From assembly GCF_002918555.1 (NCBI RefSeq), contig NZ_PQMB01000004.1:238542-302541 (forward strand): DNA of 64,000 nucleotides, written 5' to 3'. The notes beneath the pieces were generated by a model. The model saw nothing but the letters and a program-made list of their open reading frames with translations. It ran no database searches and was not told where the DNA came from. The DNA is from Citrobacter amalonaticus. Lineage in GTDB: Bacteria; Pseudomonadota; Gammaproteobacteria; Enterobacterales; Enterobacteriaceae. Below, piece after piece: positions 39,469-49,742 of this stretch. Each line of letters starts with the position of its first letter. The first letter of the stretch is position 1. The position numbers and the translations under genes are program-made.

Positions 39469-40257
39469 ATGCCATACCGTTCCGCATCGATCATTGAAAA
39501 TGTCATCTGGCGTTCACATCTCCAGCCGAAGGTCCCTGGGCTGGCCGAAGCCGTGCGTGCAACGATAGCCCAAACCCGCGAACATCTACTTGATTTCATC
39601 CGTCTGGATGAACCAGCCCCTCATGATGCAATGACACTCGCGCAGTGGTCCAGCCCCGCAACGCGAACCTCTCTGTTGGCGGTCTGGTCAGACCATATTT
39701 ATCGTAACCAGCCCACGCTGCCGCGCGAAAATAAACCGCTGCTCTCCCTCTGGGCGCAATGGTATATCGGACTGATGGTGCCGCCGCTGATGCTCGCCCT
39801 GCTTACACAGGAAACGGCAATTGATGTCTCACCAGAGCACATCCATGTGGAGTTTCATGAAACGGGTCGTGCCGCCTGCTTCTGGATTGACGTCCACGAG
39901 GATAGCCTGGCGACTGCGCAATCACCTCAGGCACGTATGGAAACGCTGGTCACCCAGGCGTTAGTTCCGGTGGTTGAAGCACTGGAAGCCACCGGAGAAA
40001 TTAACGCCAGGCTCATCTGGAGCAATACCGGATATCTGATCCACTGGTATCTGACGGAAATGAAGCCACTGCTGGGTGAGGAGTTATTGAACACCTTACG
40101 CCACGGCTGTTTCTTTGAAAAACAACTCTCAAACGGTGCGGATAATCCGCTCTGGCGCACCGTTGTGCCGCGTGAAGGCCTGCTGGTACGTCGAACCTGC
40201 TGCCAGCGCTACCGCCTGCCGGATGTGCAACAGTGCGGTGACTGCACGCTGAAATAA
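39469..40257 (+). CDS. fhuF: Ferric siderophore iron reductase FhuF
   Basis: 262 residues. The C-terminus carries the unusual 2Fe-2S ligand pattern Cys-Cys-x10-Cys-x2-Cys (TCCQRYRLPDVQQCGDC). The protein reduces iron in hydroxamate-type siderophores at the cytoplasmic side. A Fur box overlaps its promoter; the gene is single and ends in a hairpin shared with the convergent PTS gene. Confidence 0.96.
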   Translation: MPYRSASIIENVIWRSHLQPKVPGLAEAVRATIAQTREHLLDFIRLDEPAPHDAMTLAQWSSPATRTSLLAVWSDHIYRNQPTLPRENKPLLSLWAQWYIGLMVPPLMLALLTQETAIDVSPEHIHVEFHETGRAACFWIDVHEDSLATAQSPQARMETLVTQALVPVVEALEATGEINARLIWSNTGYLIHWYLTEMKPLLGEELLNTLRHGCFFEKQLSNGADNPLWRTVVPREGLLVRRTCCQRYRLPDVQQCGDCTLK

Positions 40258-40280
40258 CCAGGGAGCCGCAGCGCCCTGGT
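40258..40280. terminator. Hairpin between fhuF and the PTS IIC gene
   Basis: CCAGGG and CCCTGG arms around GAGCCGCAG-type loop sequence, placed between convergent stop codons. T tracts are weak on both sides. Confidence 0.6.
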
Positions 40281-40285
40281 CCATC

Positions 40286-41635
40286 TTATAACGCAATCTG
40301 TTCGCTTTCGTCTTCTTCATGCCGGGTCTCTTCAGCCTCCTGCGCCAGGAGTTGCTTCTCATAGACCTTGAAGAACGGGAAATAGATAATCGCGGAAACC
40401 AACGCCAACAGCACCACCAGAATTGCCGCACGATAATCCCAACCCAGCGCCCACGCCGCCCCAACCGGTGCCGGTGCGGTCCAGGGAACAACGGATATCA
40501 CGCGACCAATCAAATCCAGCTTCATCGCCGCCCATGCCAGCACAGCGTTAACCATTGGCGCCAGTAAAAACGGAATAAAGAACACCGGATTCATGACAAT
40601 GGGTGTCCCGAAAATCACCGGTTCATTAATATTGAAGATGCTGGGTACAACGCTCAGACGGCCAATAGATCGCAGATGAACGGAACGACTGCGCAGGTAG
40701 CAAATAACCAGCCCCATCGTCGCCCCGGAGCCGCCAACAACGATGAAGAAAGTCCAGAAAGCTTCCATAAAAATATGCGGCAATGGCGCCCCCTGCGCCA
40801 GCGCGCTCTGGTTCATGCCAAGGTTAGTCAGCCAGAACATTTGCAGCATTCCGGAGACAATTGCCGCGCCGTGGATCCCTGCAAACCAGAGCAGATGCCC
40901 AATTAACACCGCCAGCAGGATAGCCGGAAGCGAATCGGCAGCAGAAACCAGCGGCTTAAAGATGGCCATAATCGCCTGCGGTATCAGCATGTCGAACTGC
41001 GACTGGATCACCAGGCTTAGTGGATACAGCGTTAACACCACCACCAGGACCGGGATCAGCAGATCAAAAGAGTTTTTGATCATTGGCGGCACCTGATCGG
41101 GCAGACGAATACCGATGTTATGGGCCTTCAGAAAGCGCATCATCTCAACGCAGTAAATTGCCACCAGAATCGCGGTAAAAATCCCGGTACCTCCCAGGCT
41201 ATCAACCGGCATTGTCCCTTTAGTTTTGGGCGCGGCAACCAGTAAGAAAGCCATAATGGAAAGCATCGCACACATAAACGGATCCAACTGATACGACTTA
41301 ACGTAATGTTTACCCAGGTTATAAGCGATAGCCGCGCAGATATAGACAGACATGATCCCCATCGTCATATCAAAAGGGGTGAGGATCTGACCTTCAAACT
41401 GTTTTGCTAAATCCAGCCAGGCGCGGGCGAACCCCCAGGTTGTATCGGGCGAAAACGGCGGATAGGCAAAAACCAGCAGAAACGATCCAACGATCATAAA
41501 TGGCATTGCCGAAATAAAACCATCACGGATAGCCATGACATGGCGCTGGGACGAGATTCTCCCGGCAACCGGACTGACGTAGTTTTCAACAAACCGGAAA
41601 ATCACATTAAAGACTGCATGGTTAGTAGATTTCAT
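40286..41635 (-). CDS. PTS sugar transporter EIIC, lactose/cellobiose family, orphan
   Basis: 449 residues with about ten transmembrane helices and the EIIC substrate-site motifs WFAGIHGAAIV and FNINEPVIFGTPIV. The family imports cellobiose, chitobiose, lactose and aryl beta-glucosides while phosphorylating them. No EIIA, EIIB, phospho-glucosidase or regulator gene is adjacent, so it must borrow cytoplasmic EIIA/B from another locus or have a modified role. The tail (EEDESEQIAL) is acidic. A 21-bp palindrome lies 70 bp upstream. Confidence 0.9.
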   Translation of the reverse strand: MKSTNHAVFNVIFRFVENYVSPVAGRISSQRHVMAIRDGFISAMPFMIVGSFLLVFAYPPFSPDTTWGFARAWLDLAKQFEGQILTPFDMTMGIMSVYICAAIAYNLGKHYVKSYQLDPFMCAMLSIMAFLLVAAPKTKGTMPVDSLGGTGIFTAILVAIYCVEMMRFLKAHNIGIRLPDQVPPMIKNSFDLLIPVLVVVLTLYPLSLVIQSQFDMLIPQAIMAIFKPLVSAADSLPAILLAVLIGHLLWFAGIHGAAIVSGMLQMFWLTNLGMNQSALAQGAPLPHIFMEAFWTFFIVVGGSGATMGLVICYLRSRSVHLRSIGRLSVVPSIFNINEPVIFGTPIVMNPVFFIPFLLAPMVNAVLAWAAMKLDLIGRVISVVPWTAPAPVGAAWALGWDYRAAILVVLLALVSAIIYFPFFKVYEKQLLAQEAEETRHEEDESEQIAL

Positions 41636-41704
41636 AAGTGACTCTTTTTATGTGATACAGAGGAGATGACAAACTCAGTATTAATCCCTCTGCTCCGTAA
41701 CTGC

Positions 41705-41725
41705 AACCGGTTACCGTAACCGGTT
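41705..41725. promoter_or_regulatory. 21-bp palindromic operator upstream of EIIC
   Basis: AACCGGTTAC, one central C, GTAACCGGTT: perfect 10-bp inverted arms. Each arm contains the palindrome AACCGGTT. It is about 70 bp upstream of the EIIC start and about 135 bp from the divergent YbaK gene. The right half, AACCGGTTTC, resembles the LacI-family AscG operator (TGAAACCGGTTTCA), so a GalR/LacI-type repressor is likely. Confidence 0.65.
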
Positions 41726-41860
41726 TCTGTGATTGTGAAGAGGATCGAAAAATCCTCCGTGTTGCGGGTTTGTTATATTAAAATATTTACAGGAACATCA
41801 GACGTATGACAAATTACGCACGCAATTTTCCGAAGAACGGTATGATGTCAGGAGAAATGA

Positions 41861-42319
41861 ATGAGTCTGCAATCCGTACGGCAATTTCTGGCCGAACATG
41901 CCCCCGATATTGAAATCATCGAGTTAAATCAAAGTACGGCCACGGTAGAGTTGGCGGCAAAGGCACACAACGTGGCGCCAGGACAAATTGCGAAGACGCT
42001 TTCGCTTAAGGTAAAGGGTAACGTTATTCTGATTGTCGCCAGAGGCGATGCTCGTCTGGATAATAAGAAGCTCAAAGAGGTCTTCGGAGCCAAAGCTCGC
42101 ATGCTCAGCAGTGATGAAGTTGTCAACGCCACAGGCCATCCCGTTGGCGGCGTCTGTCCGTTTGGTTTAGAAACACCACTTCCGGTCTATTGCGATGTTT
42201 CCCTGAAGAACTATGTTGAAGTATTGCCCGCCGCTGGCGCTACATATAGTGCTATACGAATAGCGCCAGAGCGAATGGCAAAATTGACGTCAGCGGAATG
42301 GGTCGATGTTTGTCAGTAG
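41861..42319 (+). CDS. YbaK/EbsC (ProX-like) aminoacyl-tRNA deacylase family protein
   Basis: 152 residues forming a stand-alone editing domain. Family motifs: AKTLSLKVKG with the catalytic Lys region, LDNKKLKEVFGAKARMLS, and the GHPVGGVCPFGL loop. Relatives hydrolyse mischarged Ala-tRNA-Pro or Cys-tRNA-Pro. It is a paralogue-type gene, as E. coli ybaK lies elsewhere; it differs from YbaK and more closely resembles ProXp-type proteins, though the exact substrate cannot be set from sequence. Divergent from EIIC. Confidence 0.85.
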   Translation: MSLQSVRQFLAEHAPDIEIIELNQSTATVELAAKAHNVAPGQIAKTLSLKVKGNVILIVARGDARLDNKKLKEVFGAKARMLSSDEVVNATGHPVGGVCPFGLETPLPVYCDVSLKNYVEVLPAAGATYSAIRIAPERMAKLTSAEWVDVCQ

Positions 42320-42349
42320 ACAAACCTTTATGCTGGTATGACCCACTCG

Positions 42350-43024
42350 CTATACGGAATGTAATGCAGGAAGGGGTTCCCCGCCACGCATGTAAAGCAA
42401 GATATCTGCGGCATCCAGCAGTCCGGCGTCATTACTGACACCCAGTTTAGACATCACATTAAACTTATGTGCCCGAATTGTCTTGATGTTGCGTTCCAGT
42501 TGAACGGCTATCTGGGGCATAGAATACCCATTAGACATAAAACGCAGTATTTCACGCTCTGTGGGGCTTAATATGCGATTCAGATTAAGAAACCACAGAT
42601 TATCCGAGCTTTCTGTTACACGACGGGTATTGCTTAATGCTGAAAATAACTCTTCCTGCAGCGCTTCCAACGGCGTGGTCTTACTGAGCACGCCATCAAG
42701 ATGTGAAGGCGATAGCGAGTTAATTAAACGTGCTTCTACATCATCATCTGCAATGACCAGTCGCCGCATACGCGGCCAGTCAGTTGCCATTTCCGTCAGA
42801 AAGGCCAGTCCTACTCTGCGCTCTTTTCTTATGGTGGAGAGTGAAAAAATAACCGTTGAAAATGATGTTGTCAGCATCGCTTTTTTAAAGGCCGTTTGCG
42901 TAGAAAAAATATGCAGCTGATAAGGGCTATTGGGCATGGTATGAAATAAACTCTGAATACCCACGCTGCTCATTACACATTTTTCTAAGAGTGCGACATT
43001 TCTCTTACTGTTTCTGTTTTCCAT
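42350..43024 (-). CDS. bglJ: LuxR-family regulator BglJ
   Basis: 224 residues with a C-terminal LuxR/FixJ helix-turn-helix ([22 protein letters not shown] to [10 protein letters not shown], about 152-200). The N-terminal half is a degenerate receiver-like domain without the phosphorylation pocket. In E. coli BglJ pairs with RcsB to activate bgl, leuO and other H-NS-silenced loci. It overlaps yjjQ by 40 bp in another frame, forming one operon. Confidence 0.93.
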   Translation of the reverse strand: MENRNSKRNVALLEKCVMSSVGIQSLFHTMPNSPYQLHIFSTQTAFKKAMLTTSFSTVIFSLSTIRKERRVGLAFLTEMATDWPRMRRLVIADDDVEARLINSLSPSHLDGVLSKTTPLEALQEELFSALSNTRRVTESSDNLWFLNLNRILSPTEREILRFMSNGYSMPQIAVQLERNIKTIRAHKFNVMSKLGVSNDAGLLDAADILLYMRGGEPLPALHSV

Positions 43025-43710
43025 TCCGTGGCATCTCCATAGGCTGAAGGTAAATTCAACTCTCTTGCTCCTTGAGAACTGTTTATCCAGGCATACATCT
43101 CAGCATTGCTATGTATCGACAGGCGACGCATAGCGCTATTCTTTTGGGCGCTGATTGTCTTATTACTCTTCTTGAGTAATGCCGCAATCTGGTTAATCCC
43201 CCATCCTTTTCCCAATAAACGCAAAACCTTACGCTCAGAGATCGTCAAAATAATCGAACGGATACCAGGATCCTGAGGCTCATCGAGTAGAACCGGAGAC
43301 AACAGCGCCTTACTAATTCGTTCCGAGCGGGTGTGACCAAAGCGAATAGTGCTAATCAGGCTCTCTATAGGCTCAATATCAGACAACAACGTGCTGGCAG
43401 GCCCCATCAGTAGCTCCACGGCCTGCGCATAGTAGGCGCGAGAAACAAGGAACACCCAATGAATGTCGCGATACTGTGAAATTAACCGATAGAACTGTTC
43501 ACAGACGAGATGAGGCTGATGGCAATCCCCAGTGAGATCAGCGATGACTAATTCAGAACGACGAAGTTGCAATAAAGTGAGTTCTTCTACAGAAGAAAAA
43601 GATGTTAATTCATAATCAGAGAAATGACTCTGCATTACACCTTTTAGTCCTGCCTGCATGACAGGTATTTTACTAATAACAATTCCATTTTTGCAGCATC
43701 CAGGCAACAT
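42985..43710 (-). CDS. yjjQ: LuxR-family regulator YjjQ
   Basis: 241 residues starting [19 protein letters not shown], with a C-terminal LuxR-type HTH ([22 protein letters not shown] to [15 protein letters not shown]). In E. coli YjjQ represses flagellar and capsule-related genes and is itself silenced by H-NS and derepressed by LeuO. Start at 43710 matches the E. coli length; an earlier in-frame ATG at 43734 is possible. Preceded by an AT-rich region. Confidence 0.93.
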   Translation of the reverse strand: MLPGCCKNGIVISKIPVMQAGLKGVMQSHFSDYELTSFSSVEELTLLQLRRSELVIADLTGDCHQPHLVCEQFYRLISQYRDIHWVFLVSRAYYAQAVELLMGPASTLLSDIEPIESLISTIRFGHTRSERISKALLSPVLLDEPQDPGIRSIILTISERKVLRLLGKGWGINQIAALLKKSNKTISAQKNSAMRRLSIHSNAEMYAWINSSQGARELNLPSAYGDATEWKTETVREMSHS

Positions 43711-43963
43711 ATTTCCTCCATATTCACGGGCCATCCTTCCCGTTTACCTTATTCCTATACTAATAAATATATATACCTGACGAAATGAAATAGGAAAAAC
43801 AATAGACGGCACGAATTATTTACCCTTTAATTTCTTTATCAGTATAGCTATAATTACATTACAGCGCTGCACAGGATAAAGCAAGATAACCGTATCAAAA
43901 AAAATCACATATAAATATTAATCTAAATTAACTAAATGATCATATAAAAGCGACGCACAAAGT
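43711..43963. other. AT-rich region upstream of yjjQ (likely H-NS-bound)
   Basis: About 250 bp with many A/T tracts (for example ATACTAATAAATATATATAC and AAAATCACATATAAATATTA) between yjjQ and the araC-type gene. In E. coli the yjjQ-bglJ promoter is silenced by H-NS and StpA. No ORF is seen. Confidence 0.6.
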
Positions 43964-44839
43964 TTAGCTTCGTTTAATAATTTCACGATATGTTTTAGGC
44001 GACATATCCGCATGTCTTTTAAAAAAACGTGAGAAGTAGGTAACATCACTAAACCCCAAATAATCAGAGACCTGGCTTATTGTCATCCCGGTATATTGCA
44101 GGCTTCGTTTCGCCTCCAGCATGAGCCGCTGATGTAGCACAACCAATGCACTACAATTATGAAATTCACGGCATAACTGATTAAGTACATTCACCGATAT
44201 CCCCACTCTGCGAGCATATTCAACCAGTGAAATATGCTCGCGGTAGTGGCTTTCCACCTGGCGAGCGAAAAGACGCATCACGCTACGCTTACGCTCTGTC
44301 TTATCTTTTTGCACCACATTCGTAAGATCTTGTCTGCGCAGCCAAACCAGTAGAGTGCCCAGTAATGAGAACAGCATCATTTCGCGCGCCTCATTATCAG
44401 TATCGTATTCTCGCTGCAGGGCGGAAAATAACAAACTGATTTGGCTACGCGACTGCGCAACCGGTACACACTGCGGCGTAGTTAATACAGAAAGCGGTTG
44501 AAAAAACTGTGATTCCAGGCGGTCAATCAGCGGCAACGCCAGCGATAACACATAGCCTTGCGTCCCCGGTGAAAAACGAAAACCGTGTACCGATAACGCA
44601 GGGACAATTTGGATACAGGGCTCACGCATAACCGTCGTCTGCCCCTCAATCTCAATAGAAGCTTGCCCACGATGCAGATAGAGAAGTTGCACCAGTTCTG
44701 CGTGCTGATGAACCCGAATATGCCACTCGTACAGACTGCTGCGCTGATGAATAGATTCACAGTGCAGCAGATCGGGCGTCGGCCACCCTTCCTGTTCGCC
44801 ATACAATTTAAAAACGGGGATCATTTTCTCTGACTGCAT
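43964..44839 (-). CDS. AraC-family regulator, probable PobR-like activator of pobA
   Basis: 291 residues: N-terminal cupin-like sensing domain (HIRVHQHAELVQLLYLHRG, about 40-60) and C-terminal double HTH (SLVEYARRVGISVNVLNQLC and TISQVSDYLGFSDVTYFSRFFKRH, about 205-285). It resembles HpaA/PobR activators that sense hydroxy-aromatic acids. It starts 8 bp after the pobA stop on the same strand, so enzyme and regulator are cotranscribed; 4-hydroxybenzoate sensing is an inference from this linkage. Confidence 0.82.
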   Translation of the reverse strand: MQSEKMIPVFKLYGEQEGWPTPDLLHCESIHQRSSLYEWHIRVHQHAELVQLLYLHRGQASIEIEGQTTVMREPCIQIVPALSVHGFRFSPGTQGYVLSLALPLIDRLESQFFQPLSVLTTPQCVPVAQSRSQISLLFSALQREYDTDNEAREMMLFSLLGTLLVWLRRQDLTNVVQKDKTERKRSVMRLFARQVESHYREHISLVEYARRVGISVNVLNQLCREFHNCSALVVLHQRLMLEAKRSLQYTGMTISQVSDYLGFSDVTYFSRFFKRHADMSPKTYREIIKRS

Positions 44840-44847
44840 AACACGCC

Positions 44848-46044
<1,197 letters not shown>

Positions 46045-46052
46045 TTAAGTTA

Positions 46053-46070
46053 ATTATTTGTTTAAATAAT
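46053..46070 (-). promoter_or_regulatory. Inverted repeat just upstream of pobA
   Basis: ATTATTT-GTTT-AAATAAT, a perfect 7-bp inverted repeat 20 bp before the pobA start. Possible regulator site or AT-rich promoter element; assignment is speculative. Confidence 0.35.
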
Positions 46071-46323
46071 GTTTAATGAAAGTTTCAGATTGCATTTTTG
46101 ATAAGCCGGGGAGGAAAAAGAAGGGATGAATCCGTCTAAAATTTGCACTTTTCACCGATTTGGCAAAAATGTGGCGCAGTTCAAATTCTGAAACCTGGCC
46201 CTGTGGTGTTTTTTTCATCACAAAATTGATCTTAGCCAGAGCCAGATTGGCGGTGCTTCATGATACAAAGGAGTCTTTCGTCATCAGATAGCACGCAATA
46301 CGTCTTTTCAGTCAGGGCGAATC

Positions 46324-47100
46324 ATGCAAGAAGAGCAGTCGTTACAAAGAACAGTGACACGATTATGTATTCAGTGCGGGCTTTTTTTATTACAACACGG
46401 AGCGGAAAGCGCGCTGGTTGATGAACTCTCCACCCGTCTGGGTCTGGCATTGGGCATGGACAGCGTAGAAAGCGCGATCTCCTCTAATGCGATCGTTCTT
46501 ACCACGATTAAAGACGGGCAATGTCTCACCTCAACGCGAAAAAATCAGGATCGCGGCATTAATATGCATATGGTTACGGAAGTACAGCATATTGTCATTC
46601 TGGCGGAACACCGGCTGCTGGATTACAAAGGTGTAGAAAAACGCTTTAGCCAGCTTCGTCCATTGCGCTATCCGCGCTGGCTGGTCGCGCTGATGGTTGG
46701 CCTCTCCTGCGCCTGTTTCTGCAAGCTGAACAACGGCGGATGGGATGGTGCAGGCATCACCTTCTTCGCCAGTGTAGCTGCCATGTATATCCGCCAGCTC
46801 CTGGCCTACCGCCATCTTCATCCACAGATTAACTTTTGCATTACGGCATTCGTCGCCACAACCATCTCCGGTCTGTTGCTCCGCCTCCCTGGCTTCAGCC
46901 AGACGCCAACCGTGGCGATGGCGGCGAGCGTTCTGATGCTGGTCCCCGGCTTTCCGCTCATCAACTCCGTCGCGGATATGTTCAAAGGTCATATCAATAC
47001 CGGCCTGGCACGCTGGGCCATTGCCAGCTTACTGACGCTGGCAACCTGTGTTGGGGTCGTCGTGGCATTAACGCTTTGGGGGCTTCGCGGATGGGTGTAA
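46324..47100 (+). CDS. yjjP: ThrE-type exporter subunit YjjP
   Basis: 258 residues: a cytoplasmic N-terminal domain ([36 protein letters not shown]) followed by about five helices from about residue 115. With YjjB it makes up the split form of the ThrE/DUF1212-DUF3815 carrier; the E. coli pair is reported as a succinate exporter. yjjB starts 10 bp before its stop. Confidence 0.92.
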   Translation: MQEEQSLQRTVTRLCIQCGLFLLQHGAESALVDELSTRLGLALGMDSVESAISSNAIVLTTIKDGQCLTSTRKNQDRGINMHMVTEVQHIVILAEHRLLDYKGVEKRFSQLRPLRYPRWLVALMVGLSCACFCKLNNGGWDGAGITFFASVAAMYIRQLLAYRHLHPQINFCITAFVATTISGLLLRLPGFSQTPTVAMAASVLMLVPGFPLINSVADMFKGHINTGLARWAIASLLTLATCVGVVVALTLWGLRGWV

Positions 47101-47564
47101 TCGAGTTTATTCTCGCGCTAATGCAGGACATGATTCTGTCCGCGATCCCCGCAATGGGATTTGCAATGGTGTTTAACGTTCCGCACCGGGCGCTTCCCTG
47201 GTGCGCACTGCTGGGGGCATTGGGGCACGGTTCGCGCACGATCATGATGACCGCCGGATTTAACATCGAATGGTCAACGTTTATGGCTTCGCTGCTGGTC
47301 GGCAGTATCGGCATTCAATGGTCACGCTGGTATCTGGCGCATCCAAAAGTCTTTACCGTCGCCGCGGTGATCCCCATGTTCCCTGGCATCTCAGCCTATA
47401 CGGCCATGATCTCCGCGGTAAAAATCAGCCATTTCGGCTACAGCGAACCGCTGATGATCACCCTGCTGACCAATTTCCTCAAAGCGTCGTCAATTGTCGC
47501 CGCACTCTCTATCGGACTTTCCGTGCCGGGGCTTTGGCTATACCGCAAACGTCCGCGCGTTTGA
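47091..47564 (+). CDS. yjjB: ThrE-type exporter subunit YjjB
   Basis: 157 residues with about five transmembrane helices ([20 protein letters not shown], then [20 protein letters not shown]). It is the C-terminal half of a ThrE-like carrier and partner of YjjP. I placed the start at 47091 ([13 protein letters not shown]), overlapping the yjjP stop by 10 bp; the longer open frame upstream lies inside yjjP and has no similarity. Confidence 0.92.
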   Translation: MGVIEFILALMQDMILSAIPAMGFAMVFNVPHRALPWCALLGALGHGSRTIMMTAGFNIEWSTFMASLLVGSIGIQWSRWYLAHPKVFTVAAVIPMFPGISAYTAMISAVKISHFGYSEPLMITLLTNFLKASSIVAALSIGLSVPGLWLYRKRPRV

Positions 47565-47659
47565 GTGATACGGCAGGCTTATCCCTGCCGCTCTCTTCCG
47601 TCTGTGTGTTACTATAAAAGCAGTGTCCCTTCTCGATTGTAGCCGTATTGAGTAACGTT

Positions 47660-48199
47660 ATGTCTTCCAGAATCTTAACCCCGGACGTCATAGGTATTGA
47701 CGCCTTACTACACGATCACCACGCGGTGCTGGCCAAATCGGCAACTGGCGCGGTTGCGGTGTTTGCCAACAACGTACCGGCTTTTTATGCCGTGACGCCT
47801 GCTCGCCTGGCGCAACTGCTGGCGCTTGAAGAGAAGCTGGCAAGACCGGGTAGCGACGTGACGCTGGATGCGCAACTGTATGAGGAACCGCAGTCCGTGC
47901 CAGTGGTCGTGCCGATGGGGAAATTCGCCATGTATGCCGACTGGCAACCGGATGCCGATTTTCAGCGTCAGGCCGCGCTATGGGGCGTAGCGTTAAGAGA
48001 ACCGATCACCGCTGAAGAGTTAGCCTCATTCGTGGCTTACTGGCAGGCGGAAGGCAAAGTCTTTCACCACGTTCAATGGCAGCAAAAGCTGGCGCGAAGT
48101 GTACAAATCAGCCGGGCCGGCAACGGCGGTTTGCCTAAGCGTGACGTGAACACGGTCAGCGAACCTGACAATCATATTCCACCGGGTTTTCGAGGTTAA
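47660..48199 (+). CDS. dnaT: Primosomal protein DnaT
   Basis: 179 residues, starting [20 protein letters not shown]. DnaT works in PriA-PriB-DnaT replication restart, helping DnaC load DnaB on repaired forks. C-terminal segment [21 protein letters not shown] is the conserved DNA-binding part. Start at the ATG 47660; a TTG four codons earlier is less likely. Two bases separate it from dnaC. Confidence 0.95.
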   Translation: MSSRILTPDVIGIDALLHDHHAVLAKSATGAVAVFANNVPAFYAVTPARLAQLLALEEKLARPGSDVTLDAQLYEEPQSVPVVVPMGKFAMYADWQPDADFQRQAALWGVALREPITAEELASFVAYWQAEGKVFHHVQWQQKLARSVQISRAGNGGLPKRDVNTVSEPDNHIPPGFRG

Positions 48200-48201
48200 C
48201 G

Positions 48202-48939
48202 ATGAAAAACGTTGGCGAACTGATGAAACGTCTGCAAAAAATGATGCCTGCGCACATTGAGCCCGCATTTAAAACAGGCGAAGAGTTGTTAGCCTGGCAG
48301 AAAGAGCAAGGGAAAGTCCGGGCGGCTGCGCTGGCCCGCGAAAACCGGGCCATGAAGATGCAGCGCACGTTTAACCGTTCCGGCATTCGTCCGTTGCATC
48401 AGAACTGCTCGTTCGACAACTACCGCGTTGAAGGCGAGGGGCAAATGAACGCCCTCAGCAAAGCGCGTCAATACGTTGAAGAGTTTGATGGCAACATTGC
48501 CAGCTTTATCTTCTCGGGCAAGCCGGGGACAGGGAAAAACCATCTCGCCGCGGCGATCTGCAACGAACTGCTGCTGCGCGGTAAATCGGTGCTGATTATC
48601 ACCGTTGCGGACATCATGTCAGCCATGAAAGATACCTTCAGCAACCGTGAAACCAGCGAAGAACAACTGCTGAACGATCTCAGCAATGTCGATTTGCTGG
48701 TGATCGACGAAATCGGCGTGCAGACCGAATCCCGCTATGAAAAGGTGATCATCAATCAGATCGTCGATCGTCGATCGTCCTCAAAACGGCCAACCGGTAT
48801 GCTGACCAACCTGACCATGGATGAAATGAATAAACTGCTCGGCGAACGGGTCATGGACCGTATGCGTTTAGGCAACAGCTTGTGGGTAAACTTCAACTGG
48901 GAGAGTTACCGCAGCCGCGTGACCGGAAAAGAGTATTAA
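48202..48939 (+). CDS. dnaC: Helicase loader DnaC
   Basis: 245 residues: N-terminal DnaB-binding region (MKNVGELMKRLQKMMPAH) and an AAA+ ATPase with Walker A GKPGTGKNH (about 105-113), Walker B LLVIDEIGV and arginine finger region near MDRMRLGNS. It loads DnaB helicase at oriC and restart forks. Cotranscribed with dnaT. Confidence 0.97.
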   Translation: MKNVGELMKRLQKMMPAHIEPAFKTGEELLAWQKEQGKVRAAALARENRAMKMQRTFNRSGIRPLHQNCSFDNYRVEGEGQMNALSKARQYVEEFDGNIASFIFSGKPGTGKNHLAAAICNELLLRGKSVLIITVADIMSAMKDTFSNRETSEEQLLNDLSNVDLLVIDEIGVQTESRYEKVIINQIVDRRSSSKRPTGMLTNLTMDEMNKLLGERVMDRMRLGNSLWVNFNWESYRSRVTGKEY

Positions 48940-49000
48940 GACCATTCCTAACATCAGCAGCGCTATACTGCAACACACGGCATATACACGAGTAATAACC

Positions 49001-49489
49001 ATGAAAACGACAAAACGTCTTCTGTGCTGCGCGATTGCCGCCAGCGCACTCATCGCCACCAGCACTTTTGCCGCCTCCTGGCAAGATTCGCTCTCCAGCG
49101 CCGCCAGCGAACTTAGCAAACAAAGCAGCACCGAACAGGGCGGTACATCACTCTCCTCCCTGACCAGCCTGCTAAACGGCGGTAATCAGGCGTTGAGCGC
49201 CAGTAACATGAATAACGCCGCAGGTATTATGCAGTACTGCGCCAGGCAGAAGCTGGCTTCCGTTACCGACACAGAGAACGTGAAAAACCAGGTGCTGGAT
49301 AAACTGGGTCTGGGGACCACAGAGCAAAAACAGGACACCAACTATCTGGATGGGATCCAGGGGTTGCTGAACACCAAAGATGGTCAGCAGCTGGATCTCA
49401 ACAATATTGGCAGTACTCCGCTGGCGGAAAAGGTAAAAACCAAAGCCTGCGACCTGGTTCTGAAACAGGGCGTCAACTTTATCTCCTGA
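49001..49489 (+). CDS. yjjA: Periplasmic protein YjjA (DUF2501)
   Basis: 162 residues with a signal peptide (MKTTKRLLCCAIAASALIA, cleavage near TFA-AS) and a Ser/Gln-rich mature part containing two Cys (MQYCARQK and KACDLVL). Family DUF2501; function unknown. It follows dnaC by 61 bp and ends in a terminator hairpin. Confidence 0.92.
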   Translation: MKTTKRLLCCAIAASALIATSTFAASWQDSLSSAASELSKQSSTEQGGTSLSSLTSLLNGGNQALSASNMNNAAGIMQYCARQKLASVTDTENVKNQVLDKLGLGTTEQKQDTNYLDGIQGLLNTKDGQQLDLNNIGSTPLAEKVKTKACDLVLKQGVNFIS

Positions 49490-49498
49490 TCCCTAAAC

Positions 49499-49531
49499 GC
49501 TGCGCTTTAGCCGCTTCCCGGTGAGCGCAGC
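49499..49531 (+). terminator. yjjA terminator
   Basis: GCTGCGCT and AGCGCAGC arms around a 17-nt loop, followed shortly by CTCTTTTTCTCC. Ends the dnaTC-yjjA transcript. Confidence 0.7.
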
Positions 49532-49742
49532 TTCAAACCTCTTTTTCTCCCCTTCTTTTACGTACATTCACTCGCCAGGCGGGAAGTGAAGACGATCAAA
49601 AATGTCCATTTCTAAACCAATTCTGAATGGCAGTGCATTTTAATGTCACTAGAATTGCAGCAAGATGACATCACAATTACATTGTACTTCCTGAAAAGAG
49701 AATACGCTGCCAGTCGAATGCTGGTTTACTGAGGATTGCCGG

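Noticed and set aside
48202-48939. Walker A of DnaC with Asn after the Lys (GTGKN) considered as a defect
   Set aside because: The same GKN sequence occurs in E. coli DnaC as I recall, so it is normal for the family.
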